DNA of 64,000 nt. Origin: Bacteriovoracia bacterium (GTDB taxonomy: Bacteria; Bdellovibrionota; Bacteriovoracia; Bacteriovoracales; Bacteriovoracaceae). Shown piece by piece: positions 8,207 to 19,200 of this stretch; positions within the stretch are counted from its first letter, which is position 1, and each line of letters begins with the position of its first letter. The notes under the pieces were generated by a model. It was not told the DNA's origin. It made no database searches and was given only the letters and a program-made list of their open reading frames with translations. The DNA is taken from assembly GCA_030431635.1 (NCBI GenBank), contig JAUIIL010000004.1, forward strand, positions 62,001 to 126,000, written 5' to 3'. Position numbers and translations under genes: made by a program.

Positions 8207-10759
8207 ATGGAAAAATATTTAGTTATTGTTGAGTCACCTACTAAAGCTAAAACCATCAGAAAATTTCTTCCGAAGAACTATATAATAGAGGCTTCGATGG
8301 GTCATATTCGTGATCTTCCTCAATCGGCCACGGAAATTCCCCCTAAACTTAAAAAAGAAGAATGGGCAAAGTTAGGAGTTAACGTTGAAAACGATTTCGA
8401 ACCTCTCTATGTTATCCCAAAAGGTAAATCCAAAATTATTACGGAGCTACGCAAAAAACTAAAAGATTGCAAAACTCTCTACCTTGCTACCGATGAGGAT
8501 CGTGAAGGGGAGTCGATTTCATGGCATTTAATTCAACTACTTAAACCCAAAATTCCTGTGAAAAGGATGGTATTTCATGAGATTACAAAAAAGGCCATTA
8601 CTCAGGCCCTTGAGCAAACTCGTGAAGTTGATGAAAAATTAGTCAAGGCTCAAGAAGCGAGAAGAATTCTTGATAGACTATATGGGTACACACTTTCTCC
8701 TCTCATTTGGAAAAAAATTGCTTATGGGCTTTCCGCTGGACGTGTTCAGTCTTCAGGACTAAGAATGGCGGTGCAAAGAGAAAGAGAAAGGATTGCTTTT
8801 AAAAAATCTGATTATTGGGACATTAAGGCCCAGCTTGGTACTTCAAAGTCAAATGAGGTGTTTGAAGCAAAGCTTATAAGTGTTGCTGGAAAAAGAATCG
8901 CTATTGGAAAGGACTTTGATTCAACGACAGGAAAACTCTCTCAAGGAAAAAATGTTGTTATCATCGATGAAAAAACTGCCAAGGCCAAGGCCAAAGAACT
9001 AGAGAAGGCCAAGTGGAGCGTGCTTTCTATGGAAGAGAAGCAATCTGTTTCAAATCCAGCGATCCCGTTCACGACTTCAACTCTTCAGCAGGAAGGAAAC
9101 AGAAAGTTAGGCATGAGTGCCCGTGATACGATGAGGACGGCCCAAAGACTTTATGAAAACGGATTAATTACTTATATGAGAACAGATTCACCTAATCTTT
9201 CTCAAGAAGCCATTAACGCTGCTCGAAGTGAAGTACAAAAACTTTATGGAAAGAAGTACCTTTCAGAAAAACCTCGTCAGTATAAATCAAAATCAAAAGG
9301 TGCCCAAGAAGCCCACGAAGCGATTCGTCCAGCTGGAAGTGATTTTACTCATCCCGATCAGGCCGGATTAAGTGGAAGAGAGAAGGCCCTTTACGAGTTA
9401 ATATGGAAAAGAACGATGGCCACTCAAATGGCCAGTGCCCAAAAGTCTTCCTTGTCAGTAAAAATTCAGGCAGGAGATTGTGAGTTTAGTGCAACAGGAA
9501 CTCGTATCTTATTTCCTGGTTTTTTGAGAGTCTATGTTGAAGGAAAAGATGACCCTGAAAGTGCGTTGGACGATAGAGAAGTGATCCTTCCCGATTTTAA
9601 AGAAGGGGATACACTTAAAGCAAAAGAAGTAAAACCCCTTTTCCATGAAACAAAACCACCTGCACGTTTTACGGAAGCTTCCCTCGTTCAAAGATTAGAA
9701 AAAGAAGGAATCGGCCGCCCTTCAACTTATGCGACCATTATTGGAACTATCCAAGAAAGAGGGTATGTCAGAAAAGAGGCCAATGCCCTTATTCCTACCT
9801 ATACCGGAATGGCCGTTATTCAGTTTCTTGAAGATCATTTTATAGAGCTTGTTGATTACGCTTTCACGAGTGAAATGGAAAATGCTCTAGATGAAATCGC
9901 TGTTGGAGAGCAAGATAGTATTTCTTATTTGAAGGATTTTTATTCCGGACGTAATGGAATAGCAAGTAAGGTAAATAGTAGAGAGAAGAAAATCGATCCG
10001 AATGAGAGTCGTACAATTCGTCTTCCTCAAATTAAAGAAATTGAAGTCAAGATCGGTCGCTACGGTCCTTATATTATTGCAATGGAAGGAAAGAAAAAAG
10101 CCGATGAAGTTCATGCTTCAATTCCTGAAGATATTGCGCCGGCTGATTTAAAACTAGGTGATATTAGTGAACTGATTGAACTCTCTAAGAAAGGACCGGA
10201 GTCTATAGGAAAGCACCCAGAAACAGGAGAGCCTATCTTCATTCTTTCTGGACGTTATGGACCTTATATTCAACTAGGGGAAGTGACTGAAGATAACCCT
10301 AAACCCAAAAGAGCTTCTCTACCAAAAGGGATGAAGCCAAAAGAAGTTGAACTTGATGTAGCTGTTCATCTTCTCATACTTCCAAGAGAATTAGGTGTCC
10401 ACCCAGAAACGAAAAAGCCCATAATGGCCAATAATGGTCGCTTTGGGCCCTATGTTATGCATGACGGGGAGTTTCGATCACTTAAAAAAGATGATGATGT
10501 TTATGAGATTGATTTAAAAAGAGCACTGGAGCTTTTAAATGAACCTAAGAAGGGTAGAAGAGGTTCTACTTTAATTAAAGATTTTAAAAAACATCCTAAA
10601 ACAAAAAAATCTCTTGCAGTTTATGAAGGCAAATATGGCTTATATATTAAGCACGGAACAAAAAATATCACGATCCCAGAAGAAAAAAGAGATCTGAAAG
10701 TTATCGAAAAAATGGATGTGAAAGAAATTGTTCAAATCATCGATGCAGCTAATAGCTAA
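8207..10759 (+). CDS. topA: DNA topoisomerase I (type IA)
   Basis: Relaxes negative supercoils by single-strand passage; cytoplasmic, essential. The N-terminal Toprim domain has VIVESPTKAKTI with the catalytic Glu and the TDEDREGE acidic triad near residues 86-93. The active-site Tyr lies in LITYMRTDS near residue 322. The C-terminus carries four Toprim-C type repeats (GRYGPYI, GRYGPYI, GRFGPYV, GKYGLYI) and no CxxC zinc ribbons as in E. coli TopA. Length 850 residues. ATG at 8207 was preferred over an in-frame TTG four codons upstream because KYLVIVESP follows directly. Its stop overlaps the convergent thioredoxin-fold gene by 4 bases, with no terminator between. Confidence 0.97.
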   Translation: MEKYLVIVESPTKAKTIRKFLPKNYIIEASMGHIRDLPQSATEIPPKLKKEEWAKLGVNVENDFEPLYVIPKGKSKIITELRKKLKDCKTLYLATDEDREGESISWHLIQLLKPKIPVKRMVFHEITKKAITQALEQTREVDEKLVKAQEARRILDRLYGYTLSPLIWKKIAYGLSAGRVQSSGLRMAVQRERERIAFKKSDYWDIKAQLGTSKSNEVFEAKLISVAGKRIAIGKDFDSTTGKLSQGKNVVIIDEKTAKAKAKELEKAKWSVLSMEEKQSVSNPAIPFTTSTLQQEGNRKLGMSARDTMRTAQRLYENGLITYMRTDSPNLSQEAINAARSEVQKLYGKKYLSEKPRQYKSKSKGAQEAHEAIRPAGSDFTHPDQAGLSGREKALYELIWKRTMATQMASAQKSSLSVKIQAGDCEFSATGTRILFPGFLRVYVEGKDDPESALDDREVILPDFKEGDTLKAKEVKPLFHETKPPARFTEASLVQRLEKEGIGRPSTYATIIGTIQERGYVRKEANALIPTYTGMAVIQFLEDHFIELVDYAFTSEMENALDEIAVGEQDSISYLKDFYSGRNGIASKVNSREKKIDPNESRTIRLPQIKEIEVKIGRYGPYIIAMEGKKKADEVHASIPEDIAPADLKLGDISELIELSKKGPESIGKHPETGEPIFILSGRYGPYIQLGEVTEDNPKPKRASLPKGMKPKEVELDVAVHLLILPRELGVHPETKKPIMANNGRFGPYVMHDGEFRSLKKDDDVYEIDLKRALELLNEPKKGRRGSTLIKDFKKHPKTKKSLAVYEGKYGLYIKHGTKNITIPEEKRDLKVIEKMDVKEIVQIIDAANS

Positions 10760-11574
10760 TGACTTTTTGACATAAAATACTCAATAAACTCTGAGTAGTT
10801 TTGAGCATTCTGAAGCTCTCCTCTGGCATCAAAAAAAGTAAATTGTCCAATAGGTCGAGTTTCAATAAATTTGTTTAATTCATACCACAGCTCTTCAGTC
10901 GATGATCCACCTAATAGGTTAACCATTCCTCCTTCTTCATGACGAACATAAAGAGTAGGGAACACATTGATTCCTAGTTTTTTAGCGACTTCAGATCCAA
11001 CATAAAAAAGATCGGCCTTCTCGGTTAGGTGATGAGAGAGTTTGGCCATGGCCGGTTTGATAATTTCACACCCAGAGCAATTTTGTTTTGAAATAAAGAA
11101 GAGTTGTGGTTTTCCAGAGAAGTCAGGAACATCATTAACCGCTTCAAAAGCTGATTCATGAAAGTTTTGGCCATTAATTTTTTCTAACTCCTCAAGCTCG
11201 TTCATTCCTAAAGATTTAATGTGTTCAGCTGCAAGTGAATAGTTTTTAATTTCTTCAGGTGTACTCTCAAGAGCTGCCGCAATTCTTGCGTAGTGCTTCT
11301 CAAAATTCCCTTCTTCTTCTGGTAATGCTTGAAAAACGCTTTTGTCTTCTAGCTTCATTATTTTTTGTATCAGGTTATCGTACTGTTTATGAAAGTCTAC
11401 AACCGCTTGCACTGACTTTGGATCGTTGATTGTATCGATCACTTTTTTAAGAACGTCCTCTTTGAGAACTTCCTCAATAGGAGTTTTCCCATAAGTTTGA
11501 AAAGCTTGGTCGCAAAAATAGGAGCAGTAACAGAGGGAGGGAATAAAAAGGCAGATGAGTATAAAAGTTTTCAT
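10756..11574 (-). CDS. Exported thioredoxin-fold protein (TraF/TrbB-like)
   Basis: Predicted periplasmic thiol-redox protein. A short Sec signal (MKTFILICLFIPSLCYC region) is followed by a helical, acidic region of about 130 residues and a C-terminal thioredoxin fold. That fold has a CSGC active site (near residue 167) and the cis-proline motif INVFPTLYV. This order, helical N-half then thioredoxin fold, resembles the TraF/TrbB proteins of conjugation systems, but no transfer genes are nearby, so conjugation is not implied. Several extra Cys lie at the end of the signal segment (YCSYFC), and lipidation there is possible but the lipobox is poor. Weak ribosome-binding site. Role: disulfide exchange in envelope proteins (inference). 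Confidence 0.8.
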   Translation of the reverse strand: MKTFILICLFIPSLCYCSYFCDQAFQTYGKTPIEEVLKEDVLKKVIDTINDPKSVQAVVDFHKQYDNLIQKIMKLEDKSVFQALPEEEGNFEKHYARIAAALESTPEEIKNYSLAAEHIKSLGMNELEELEKINGQNFHESAFEAVNDVPDFSGKPQLFFISKQNCSGCEIIKPAMAKLSHHLTEKADLFYVGSEVAKKLGINVFPTLYVRHEEGGMVNLLGGSSTEELWYELNKFIETRPIGQFTFFDARGELQNAQNYSEFIEYFMSKSH

Positions 11575-11638
11575 GCCTATTATTTCGGAGATTTTACTTT
11601 AAGCGTCATTTTGCATTGCGTTAAATTGGATTTTTTAC

Positions 11639-12814
11639 TCATTTATACAAATATTTGGCAATGAGATGGAAGTTGAAAATGATTTTCTCATACCTTGTGT
11701 ATGTGCCGTGGCCGAATAATGTCTTATGGAGATTGGGGAAAACGGATTGATCCTTATAGTCAGCAAGTATAACTGTGCCAGCAGGAGGAATTCTTTGTCT
11801 CGAACTTATTTTTTCGATCCAAAGACTCAAATCATTTCCAGGATCAAGGTATTTATCAAGCTCATAATTTATTTGTCTTTGTTCTGTCGTTAGAGCGAGG
11901 GTATCGGAGCCACTGATTCCCCATTGCTGAATATAATCACCATCTTTCGTTGTGATAACTCCAGAGGGAAGTCCTCCCAACACACTTTTTCCTCGGTGGT
12001 TGATAATATTTAAGAGTCTAAATTGAGAGTGCTCTACCCACTGGTAGCGAAAAGGGCAACCCAAAGTAACAAAATCAATTTTTCTTGTTTTAAAAACTGC
12101 AAGTTTGTTCTCAATAAGTTGAATCTCTTTTGTTTCGTATTGGCAAATTTTCAATATTTTTTGCGCCCATTCTTTTTGTTGAGAGAAAGCCGATAATAAA
12201 CAAAAAAGAGATCCTGCATGAGAGTGGCCGATGAGAAGGAGAGTTTCTTTTGTTGGTTTCGATTCAATAAAGTCCAGTAACTCAAGACTGGCCTTCACTC
12301 TGGCCAAATGATTGTTTTGTGAAGACCAGTTAAAGCCATAAGTAGGGATCTTAAGAGCACTTGCGGTAAGAGCAATATAGTTTTCACTAAAATGGCCAAG
12401 GTCGTGAAAAAGACGGTTTTTACCTTTAATAAGAAGCTTACGAAGACTTCTTTGGCTTTTTTTACTCATAGGTATTTTTTCACTGATAAAATCGAGCAGG
12501 CCAAAAGGGTCATCCCCAGCAAAGGTTCCGTGGACATAAATAATCTTTTCAACAGATTTCTCTTTTAAGGTTTCTCCCAGTTGCCTCATAGACTGTTTCC
12601 ATTCTCTGGATTGCCCTCTGAAATGAAGAGATTTTCTATTAAAAGAGAATTTCTCAGAGTCCGTTTCAAAAAAGACTCTTTCACGCTCTTTTTCTGATAG
12701 TCTTGTCTGAACTTTGGAGGCACTTCGACGACTTAGTTTGTGATAGAAAAAATAGGCCAAAACAAGGAAAAGGGCCGCAAAGATGAGAAAGAGAAATATG
12801 AAAGGGTTAGGCAT
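11639..12814 (-). CDS. Membrane-anchored alpha/beta-hydrolase-fold protein
   Basis: Probable esterase or lipase-like enzyme anchored by one N-terminal membrane segment (about residues 4-24), with the rest cytoplasmic or periplasmic. The product, 391 residues, has a hydrolase fold: strand plus YVHGTFAGDDPFG (the HG oxyanion region) near residue 94, then a nucleophile elbow LLLIGHSHAGS with Ser as nucleophile. Candidate acid and His follow in the C-terminal half (KDGDY; FGHGTY) but cannot be assigned with certainty. Basic region RRSASK after the membrane segment suggests inside-positive orientation, placing the N-terminus out. Divergent from the L31 gene. No named family recognised; substrate unknown. 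Confidence 0.75.
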   Translation of the reverse strand: MPNPFIFLFLIFAALFLVLAYFFYHKLSRRSASKVQTRLSEKERERVFFETDSEKFSFNRKSLHFRGQSREWKQSMRQLGETLKEKSVEKIIYVHGTFAGDDPFGLLDFISEKIPMSKKSQRSLRKLLIKGKNRLFHDLGHFSENYIALTASALKIPTYGFNWSSQNNHLARVKASLELLDFIESKPTKETLLLIGHSHAGSLFCLLSAFSQQKEWAQKILKICQYETKEIQLIENKLAVFKTRKIDFVTLGCPFRYQWVEHSQFRLLNIINHRGKSVLGGLPSGVITTKDGDYIQQWGISGSDTLALTTEQRQINYELDKYLDPGNDLSLWIEKISSRQRIPPAGTVILADYKDQSVFPNLHKTLFGHGTYTRYEKIIFNFHLIAKYLYK

Positions 12815-12834
12815 GAGTTATTTTAGCAAAGAAT

Positions 12835-12863
12835 TGACAGAATAGAGCTTTATTAATATTTTA
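12835..12863 (+). promoter_or_regulatory. Sigma70-type promoter of the L31 gene
   Basis: A consensus TTGACA (12835-12840) is followed after 17 bases by TATTTT (12858-12863). Transcription would start near 12870, giving a leader of about 50 bases. Confidence 0.65.
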
Positions 12864-12920
12864 GTGCACCTAGCATTATTTAGAGGTTATAAGAAATCTC
12901 AATTTTAACGGAGCCCTGCT

Positions 12921-13169
12921 ATGAAAAAAGACATTCATCCTAACTATAGAAGCGTTGTTTTTAAAGATGTTTCATCTGATTTCGCTGTCTTAACTCGTTC
13001 AACTGTCGATACAACTGAGACAATCCAGTGGGAAGACGGGAAAGAGTACCCTTTATTTAAAGTCGATATTTCTAGTTCTTCTCACCCTTTCTACACAGGA
13101 ACTCAAAAAGTTCTTGATACAGAAGGAAGAGTTGAAAGATTCAATAAAAAATATAGAAGAAGAAAGTAA
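12921..13169 (+). CDS. rpmE2: 50S ribosomal protein L31 type B
   Basis: Large-subunit ribosomal protein of the zinc-free (C-minus) L31 class. The 82 residues begin [10 protein letters not shown] and include the SSSHPFYTG and VERFNKKY motifs characteristic of type B; the CxxC zinc ligands of type A are absent. ATG has a GGAG element 7 bases upstream. In many bacteria the type B paralogue is induced by zinc starvation through Zur, but no Zur-like inverted repeat is visible before this gene, so it may be the constitutive copy here. Stands alone behind its own promoter; no clear terminator follows. Confidence 0.95.
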   Translation: MKKDIHPNYRSVVFKDVSSDFAVLTRSTVDTTETIQWEDGKEYPLFKVDISSSSHPFYTGTQKVLDTEGRVERFNKKYRRRK

Positions 13170-13264
13170 TCAATTCTCTCCTGTGATCATCTTTTTTACA
13201 CGTGTTAGTTTACTAGGCGCGTAATATGTGTTCTTAATACCTTATGTCGCTTGAGCAGTGGCAT

Positions 13265-13286
13265 GAGCTTTGCTCTATCAAAGCTC
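13265..13286 (+). promoter_or_regulatory. Leader hairpin before the giant-protein start
   Basis: GAGCTTTG and CAAAGCTC form a perfect 8-bp stem with a 6-base loop. It ends one base before GTGAGG (13287-13292), a good ribosome-binding site for TTG at 13299. The hairpin fits an untranslated leader better than coding sequence. Confidence 0.5.
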
Positions 13287-13298
13287 GTGAGGTTTATA

Positions 13299-16200
13299 TT
13301 GAAAACACGTACTTTTAAGTACTTAGCTCTTCTAGCTCTTGCTCATCTTTTCCTGTTTTTTCAGGTTCAGGACTCCTTTGCCCAAGGGAAGAACGATCCA
13401 AACCTTCCAGAAGTTAATAAAGTAGGTCTGACTCAGGCTTTGGACAAGATTGATGGATTGTTTAAAAAAGTCACTAGCGGGAAGAAAACAATTCTTGGCT
13501 TTATTGAAGTTGATTCGCCCGCGGTCAAAGATTACTTTCGTTCTGAACTACCTAAACTCATTGTTCCGATGGAAAAGGTAAGAAATAAGCTTTATGAGAA
13601 GAGTCGTTTTCGTTTTGAAAAAGAAAGTGAAATCCATAAGGATTTTATCAAAGAAGCTATCTACTACAACAGAATTTATATTCAGTTTGTAAAAACCTAC
13701 ATTCAGGCCATGCACAACGATGGCAATAATACCCAAAACTATATCAAAAGATGGCACTCAATTGAGAGTTTAAGGCCCAAGTTTCATGCCAATAGTTATG
13801 ATGATTTGGCCATGAGGTTTGAAGAGTTTAAAATTATTAATCATTTGAAAGAGAATTATTTTGAAGTGGCCGTTTCAGAGTTTCAAAAATCAATGTTTGA
13901 ATCAGAGGCCTTAAAGAATATAACCACTGTTGGCAAATACGCTCGCTCTGTTCATTTTCATGCTTTGCAATCAACCCTCTTTAATCATGTTGATCTTCAA
14001 AGCTATGTTGACTACGATCTTCCTCCTGAGTTTGCAGAGAATTCATGTGCAGGGGACAGTTTTCTATCTATGCAGACACCTCCAACAGCTCGAGGGAATA
14101 TGCTTGAGCTTCCTTTATATAAAGAAACTCAGAACTATCTTATTTATAATAATTTTTATTTCCCTTACACAAAGATGTTCACCAAGATTGGGCTAGATGC
14201 TGGGATTATGAGTGAAGAGTTTATCTCAAGTTTTATGGACAAGGTTTTTGAAAATAAGAATGTGAGAAAGTTCTTTAAAGAAAAGTTCAAAAAAAATGAA
14301 GAATACAATGAAGGAAAAGAAGAAGCAGAGAGAGTCCCTACTGATAAAGAAGGGTATCAGAAGTATCTAGCAGAAACGTTTTCTACTGGGTATCGCAATA
14401 TTATGATTGAACTGGATCAAGGGAATTCAGTTTTTCAAAAAATTATTAAGCCAGGGGAAGAGCTCTCCTATGAAATTATTAGAGATAGAACTTTTGAACT
14501 TCTCTATAACCAGGCCAATGCTCTTCTCTACGAGCAAATTAGTAACAGAGTTACCTATAGAATCAATGAAGAAGATGATGTTAAGTTAACAGAAGAGCAA
14601 ATCAATAAAAAAGATGAAGAGCATTTTAATAAAGTGTATGTGCCTGTCATGAATGCTTTGAGAGATTATCTCAATGAAAACGAAGCAGCATACAAAGAGC
14701 GCTACACTGAGGCGATGGATAAAGTCGAAGGATTTCGTCATTTAAAAGATAGAAGAAGTTTAGCTGCTTATATGAAGCAGATGAAAATTGATAGAGCTGC
14801 TTTCCTTGCAATGGATGTTCTTCCATCTGCTTATTTAGTGAATTTGATGAATAATGATTATCTCATGCTTGAGAACAAAAGAGAGCCTTTAACGGAAGAG
14901 GCCTATATTAGAAAGCTCTCGACAATTGCAACGCCTAAATTCTTTTATGAGGAAGGTAGCGATGTTAAGGAAACAGAAGGAGATGCTCAAAGCTCTCTTT
15001 TAGAGAGAAGAAAAAAATTAATGCTTCAAAGGGATGCCCTTCCTCCAGCTTTAAGAAATGTTCAAAAAGTTCTTCCAGTCGAGCCGGGAGAGTTGATTTT
15101 ACTAGCAGAGAAAAAAGCAGACCTTCCGCGCTTTATGGACTTAAGAAAAACAATCTCTCACGACCAGAGAGGGATGAAGTTATGGGATTATTTCCAAAAA
15201 AGGATTCGAACTAGAGTCAAAGATTATAAGAAAGAAGTTCTTAAAAAGCATGATCTAGATGACTTTATTCAGTTAGATGAAGAGGCCTATGATGATTATC
15301 AACAGGCCCAAAAAGATCCTTCAAAGGCCACAATGGCCAGTAACGAGAGAGCTTTCTTTGAGACATTAAAGAGAGTTCTCCCTAAAGAACTCAGAATTGA
15401 GCTTCTTAATAAAGCAGCAGTTGAAGAAGGAAAGAGAATATATATTGGTTTTATTCGTCGTTTTACTTGTGAAAACCTCAATGACTCAATTGAAGTAACA
15501 AAGAAGTCGATTCAGCAATTTAAGGGCAAAAAGAAAGAGAAAACCCTTCAAACATGGTTAAAGCGTTACGAAAATCTTTTTACCTTTCATCAATGTGAAA
15601 ATAAAGACCTCATAAAAAAGTATGCAATGAGTGATGAAGAAATCGATGAACTGACAGAAGAGCTTGGCTATGACAAGCCTGAGGATTTAATTGATTCTTT
15701 CATTTATGATCAAAGTGAAGACATTAAAGAGTATGTTAATACAGGAAACAAGTCATTATTAGATCAAAGTCTTAATGACCCTTCTAACTCTCTACTCACA
15801 GAAGCTGGTGCCAGTTTAAACAGACAAAGGAAAAAAGAAGGTAAAAATCCGATTGAAGAAGATAATACTGTCTTTGAGCAAGAGCTTATTGAAGTACTCC
15901 CTGAGAAGAGATTTAGAAAGAGCTGGTGGGAAGAGTTAGGACAGCTTTTAGTCGATGCAGCTCCAATGATTCTTGAAGGAATCACTGATATTTTTCATGA
16001 TGATATTTGGGATTATGAACAAGAATTTGATTCAGGAAACTTTATTTATAAACTCCTAGGAGATACGAAAGGATGGTTTTGGAATTGGGATTGGCGCTTT
16101 GGAAAACTGAAAAAATATGACGAACTTGAATTTCATTTTCAAACTGAAAAACAGCAAATTCACGATATGTATCTAGAGAACGTAGCTCGTCACGTTTTCA

Positions 16201-19200
16201 GAGAGCAAACAGGAAACGAAGGTTTCTTAATGGGAGATGATAAAGCTCTCTTAATTGAAAAGATAGAAAAACAAGATGAAAAAGATAAAGAAGCCTACAA
16301 GCAAGCTCTTAAAGATAAAGGAATAGGGGAAGGAGTAGAAGTCGCTGACTCAAAAGAAGATTTAGTGAAGAAAGAAGAAGAGGAAACAGAAACTGTTTCT
16401 AATCAAGAGATTGATGAAATTTCAGCGTTAATTGATGACGTTCTTGATTTAGATGGGCTTTTGGGGGGAAGTAAGGCCAATGGGGCTTTTGGTTCTAATA
16501 TTGAAGTCGTCTCCTCTGAAGTTGTGCAAGCTGAACTTGAACTTGAAAGACAAGAAAAAGAATTAGCGGCTAAGAAAGATAGCGCCAATACAAAGCCTTT
16601 GGTTTTAAAGCCAGAATTTAGAGAAGATAAAAAAGACTCAACCACAACGATTGATGAAACAATCGCTAAAGCTCAAGAACAGGCCAAAGAAGAAACACAA
16701 AGAGTCGCTGAATTTACGATGCCAGAGACAGCTGCCAGAATGAAAAAAGAGGGGTTTGATGTTGATGGCTCGAAGCTTGAAGAAGAGGCCCCAGAGGAGG
16801 AGAAGAGTCCAGAAGAGAAAGCTAATGAAATGGATGATTATATTGCTTCAAACGATCCTCTTCTTAAAAAACTAGATGAGCAAAGACAAGCAGCTTACCT
16901 TGATATGAAAGGTCTTGGTGAGAGTACGGGGAAACTAGAAACTTTTAACGGTGATGCGAGTCTTTTTGAACAAAAAGATCTTCTAAGGCTTCTTAAAGTA
17001 AGTCATGCTATAGTGAACGGAAAAAACTATATTATTAACCACTACGGATATACTAAGAAAGAGAGCAGAGGAAAATTTCTTAAAAACCTTGGTGAGACTT
17101 TTGATGAAATGCTTAAAGTCTACGGATTAGCTGAAGTTGTTATTCTTGGTGGAAGTGAAGAGGATTTTGATCTGGCTCCAACCATGATGGAGCAATTTAT
17201 GATTGCTTCAAGCCGAGTTGAGCAGGCCAAGAGAGGGGATCCTATTCTTGGAATTGTCGAAGAGCTCCCGGCCCACCCTATTGCTCGCTATGATTATTTT
17301 CAAAAGTTAGTTGATGAGTATTCAAAAAATCCTCATGCATCTGAACCAGAGAGTAATAAAAAGAGTTTTGATGACTACCTTGTCTCTTTTGGAAGAGAAG
17401 GAGAAGAGGATGCTGTCAGTAAGGCCCTTATTTTGAGACTGGCCGAATCCTACGATCCTCACAATAGCTCAAACGATCTCGCTCGGATTAAAGATGAAAT
17501 TAATCACTTCATCTCTCGGGCGGTGACTAATATCTCGGGAAAGATTGCAGATTTTTGTGAAGCAGAACTTGATTATCCTCATGTAAACGATGCTTACGGT
17601 AAAATGTTTCGTTCATCAGGTGGAATTAGACGCTACCTCTTTAGTGCTCAAAATACAGCTATTGATCCAGTTATGCGTAAAACGATTGAAGTTGATTATG
17701 AAGAAGATATGATGATTAAAACAAGAAGCCGGATGGTTAAAAATATTGAGATGCTTGACTATATTGGAATGGCCGTTCTTTTTGTTGGGTTTGCTTTTAT
17801 GGGAGCAGCAGGATGGGCCGCGAGAGGACTTTCAGCAGAAACATTACCCAAGTGGGTTGAGTCTGTTGGAAGTTGGTGGGGAATTGGCTTTGGAAGTGGA
17901 GCTAAGGTTGCTGGAGCCATGGGGTGGCTAAGTAAGTTCAACCTTTTTCTTACTTTTTTCTTTGTGGCCCCTAATACAATGAGAATAATTGATGTTTACT
18001 CATATCCTGCGCAAATTAAATTTCAAAAGAGTTTAATGACTGCGCAAGTTCTTGAGAGCACTTTTGGTGAAGAAAGAGCCGTGATTGGTGATAAAGAAAT
18101 TGAAGAAACTATTAAAGAGTACAATATGAATAAAATCATGGGCCCATTATTCTTGGCCTTTGATGGAGTTTTCATTGGCTACACTGCCAAAATGGCTTAC
18201 CGGCATTTTGGGTTTGCGGCTGCTGATTATATTAGTATGCAAACAGGAGTTGAGTTTACCAATATCTTTGCTTTCTCAAGGTGGAAAGAGTGGAGAAGTA
18301 TACCTAAATACTTTAGGGCCCACTTGGAGAAATTTAAAGAAGTGAGGGCCAAAGCGGCCAAAATCAAATCGATGCAATCATCGAAAAGAATTGCTGAGTC
18401 AAGTTCAATGGATGCGATGAAAACAGCAACACAAGAAGAGCTGGCCTTAATTAAACTCAGAGAATCGACTCCATTAACAAGATTTATGAAGAAAATTTCT
18501 GATGGGATTAGAAAATATAGAAATACTTCTCATGTCTTGGAACAAAATGGAAAGAATGAGAAATCTTGGCTTAAAAACTTAGTTAATGATTATAAAACAA
18601 TTAAGCTCATGAAAACAAAAGAGGGGATGGCAGCTTTAAGATCATACTTAACCGGAATGCCTATACTTGATCAGTCAGAAGTCCTCAGACTGCTTGAAAA
18701 TGACCTTGTAGCTCGGGCTGGTAGGGACTTTAAGCTAAAAAGCCTGGTTGATGCCGCTAACCATCGTCAAGAGTTTCTAGAAGGTATGACTGAAACTATT
18801 ATGGAAACTATTCCAAAGTCAGCCCAGGAAGCCTCCAATAGCTTTAAGGATAAAGTTATCTATAACTCTATTGTGAGAAGAAAGCTTGGAGATAGAATAA
18901 GTCTTTTGATTGATAATCCTCGCATGTCATGGAAGCTACTTATGGAGACTTTTGGAAACTCGAGGGCCTTGATGTATCCACCAACTCTTATTAAGGCCAT
19001 TAAAAGGAGAGCTTGGGATGGTGCTGGGGCTGTTCTGAATCAATTTAAATGGCACTTTCGCTATCTTGATGAGATGAAAGCTGACTTACTTAAAGATTCA
19101 GCCAGAGAATTTAGTAAATTCACAGACCTCATGAATAGCATGGATAATTTCTTTAGAAAAAATCCTCAATATTTAGAAGGGGAGCTTTCAACAGAAGCGA

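Noticed and set aside
10756-11574. Conjugation locus based on the TraF-like thioredoxin-fold protein
   Set aside because: No other transfer, relaxase or pilus genes around; the fold alone does not show conjugation.
12864-12920. Zur operator before the L31 type B gene
   Set aside because: No inverted repeat resembling a Zur box seen; the AT-rich words are ordinary.
13251-13298. Longer N-termini for the giant gene from TTG 13251 or ATG 13263
   Set aside because: No ribosome site before either; the hairpin and GTGAGG support TTG 13299.
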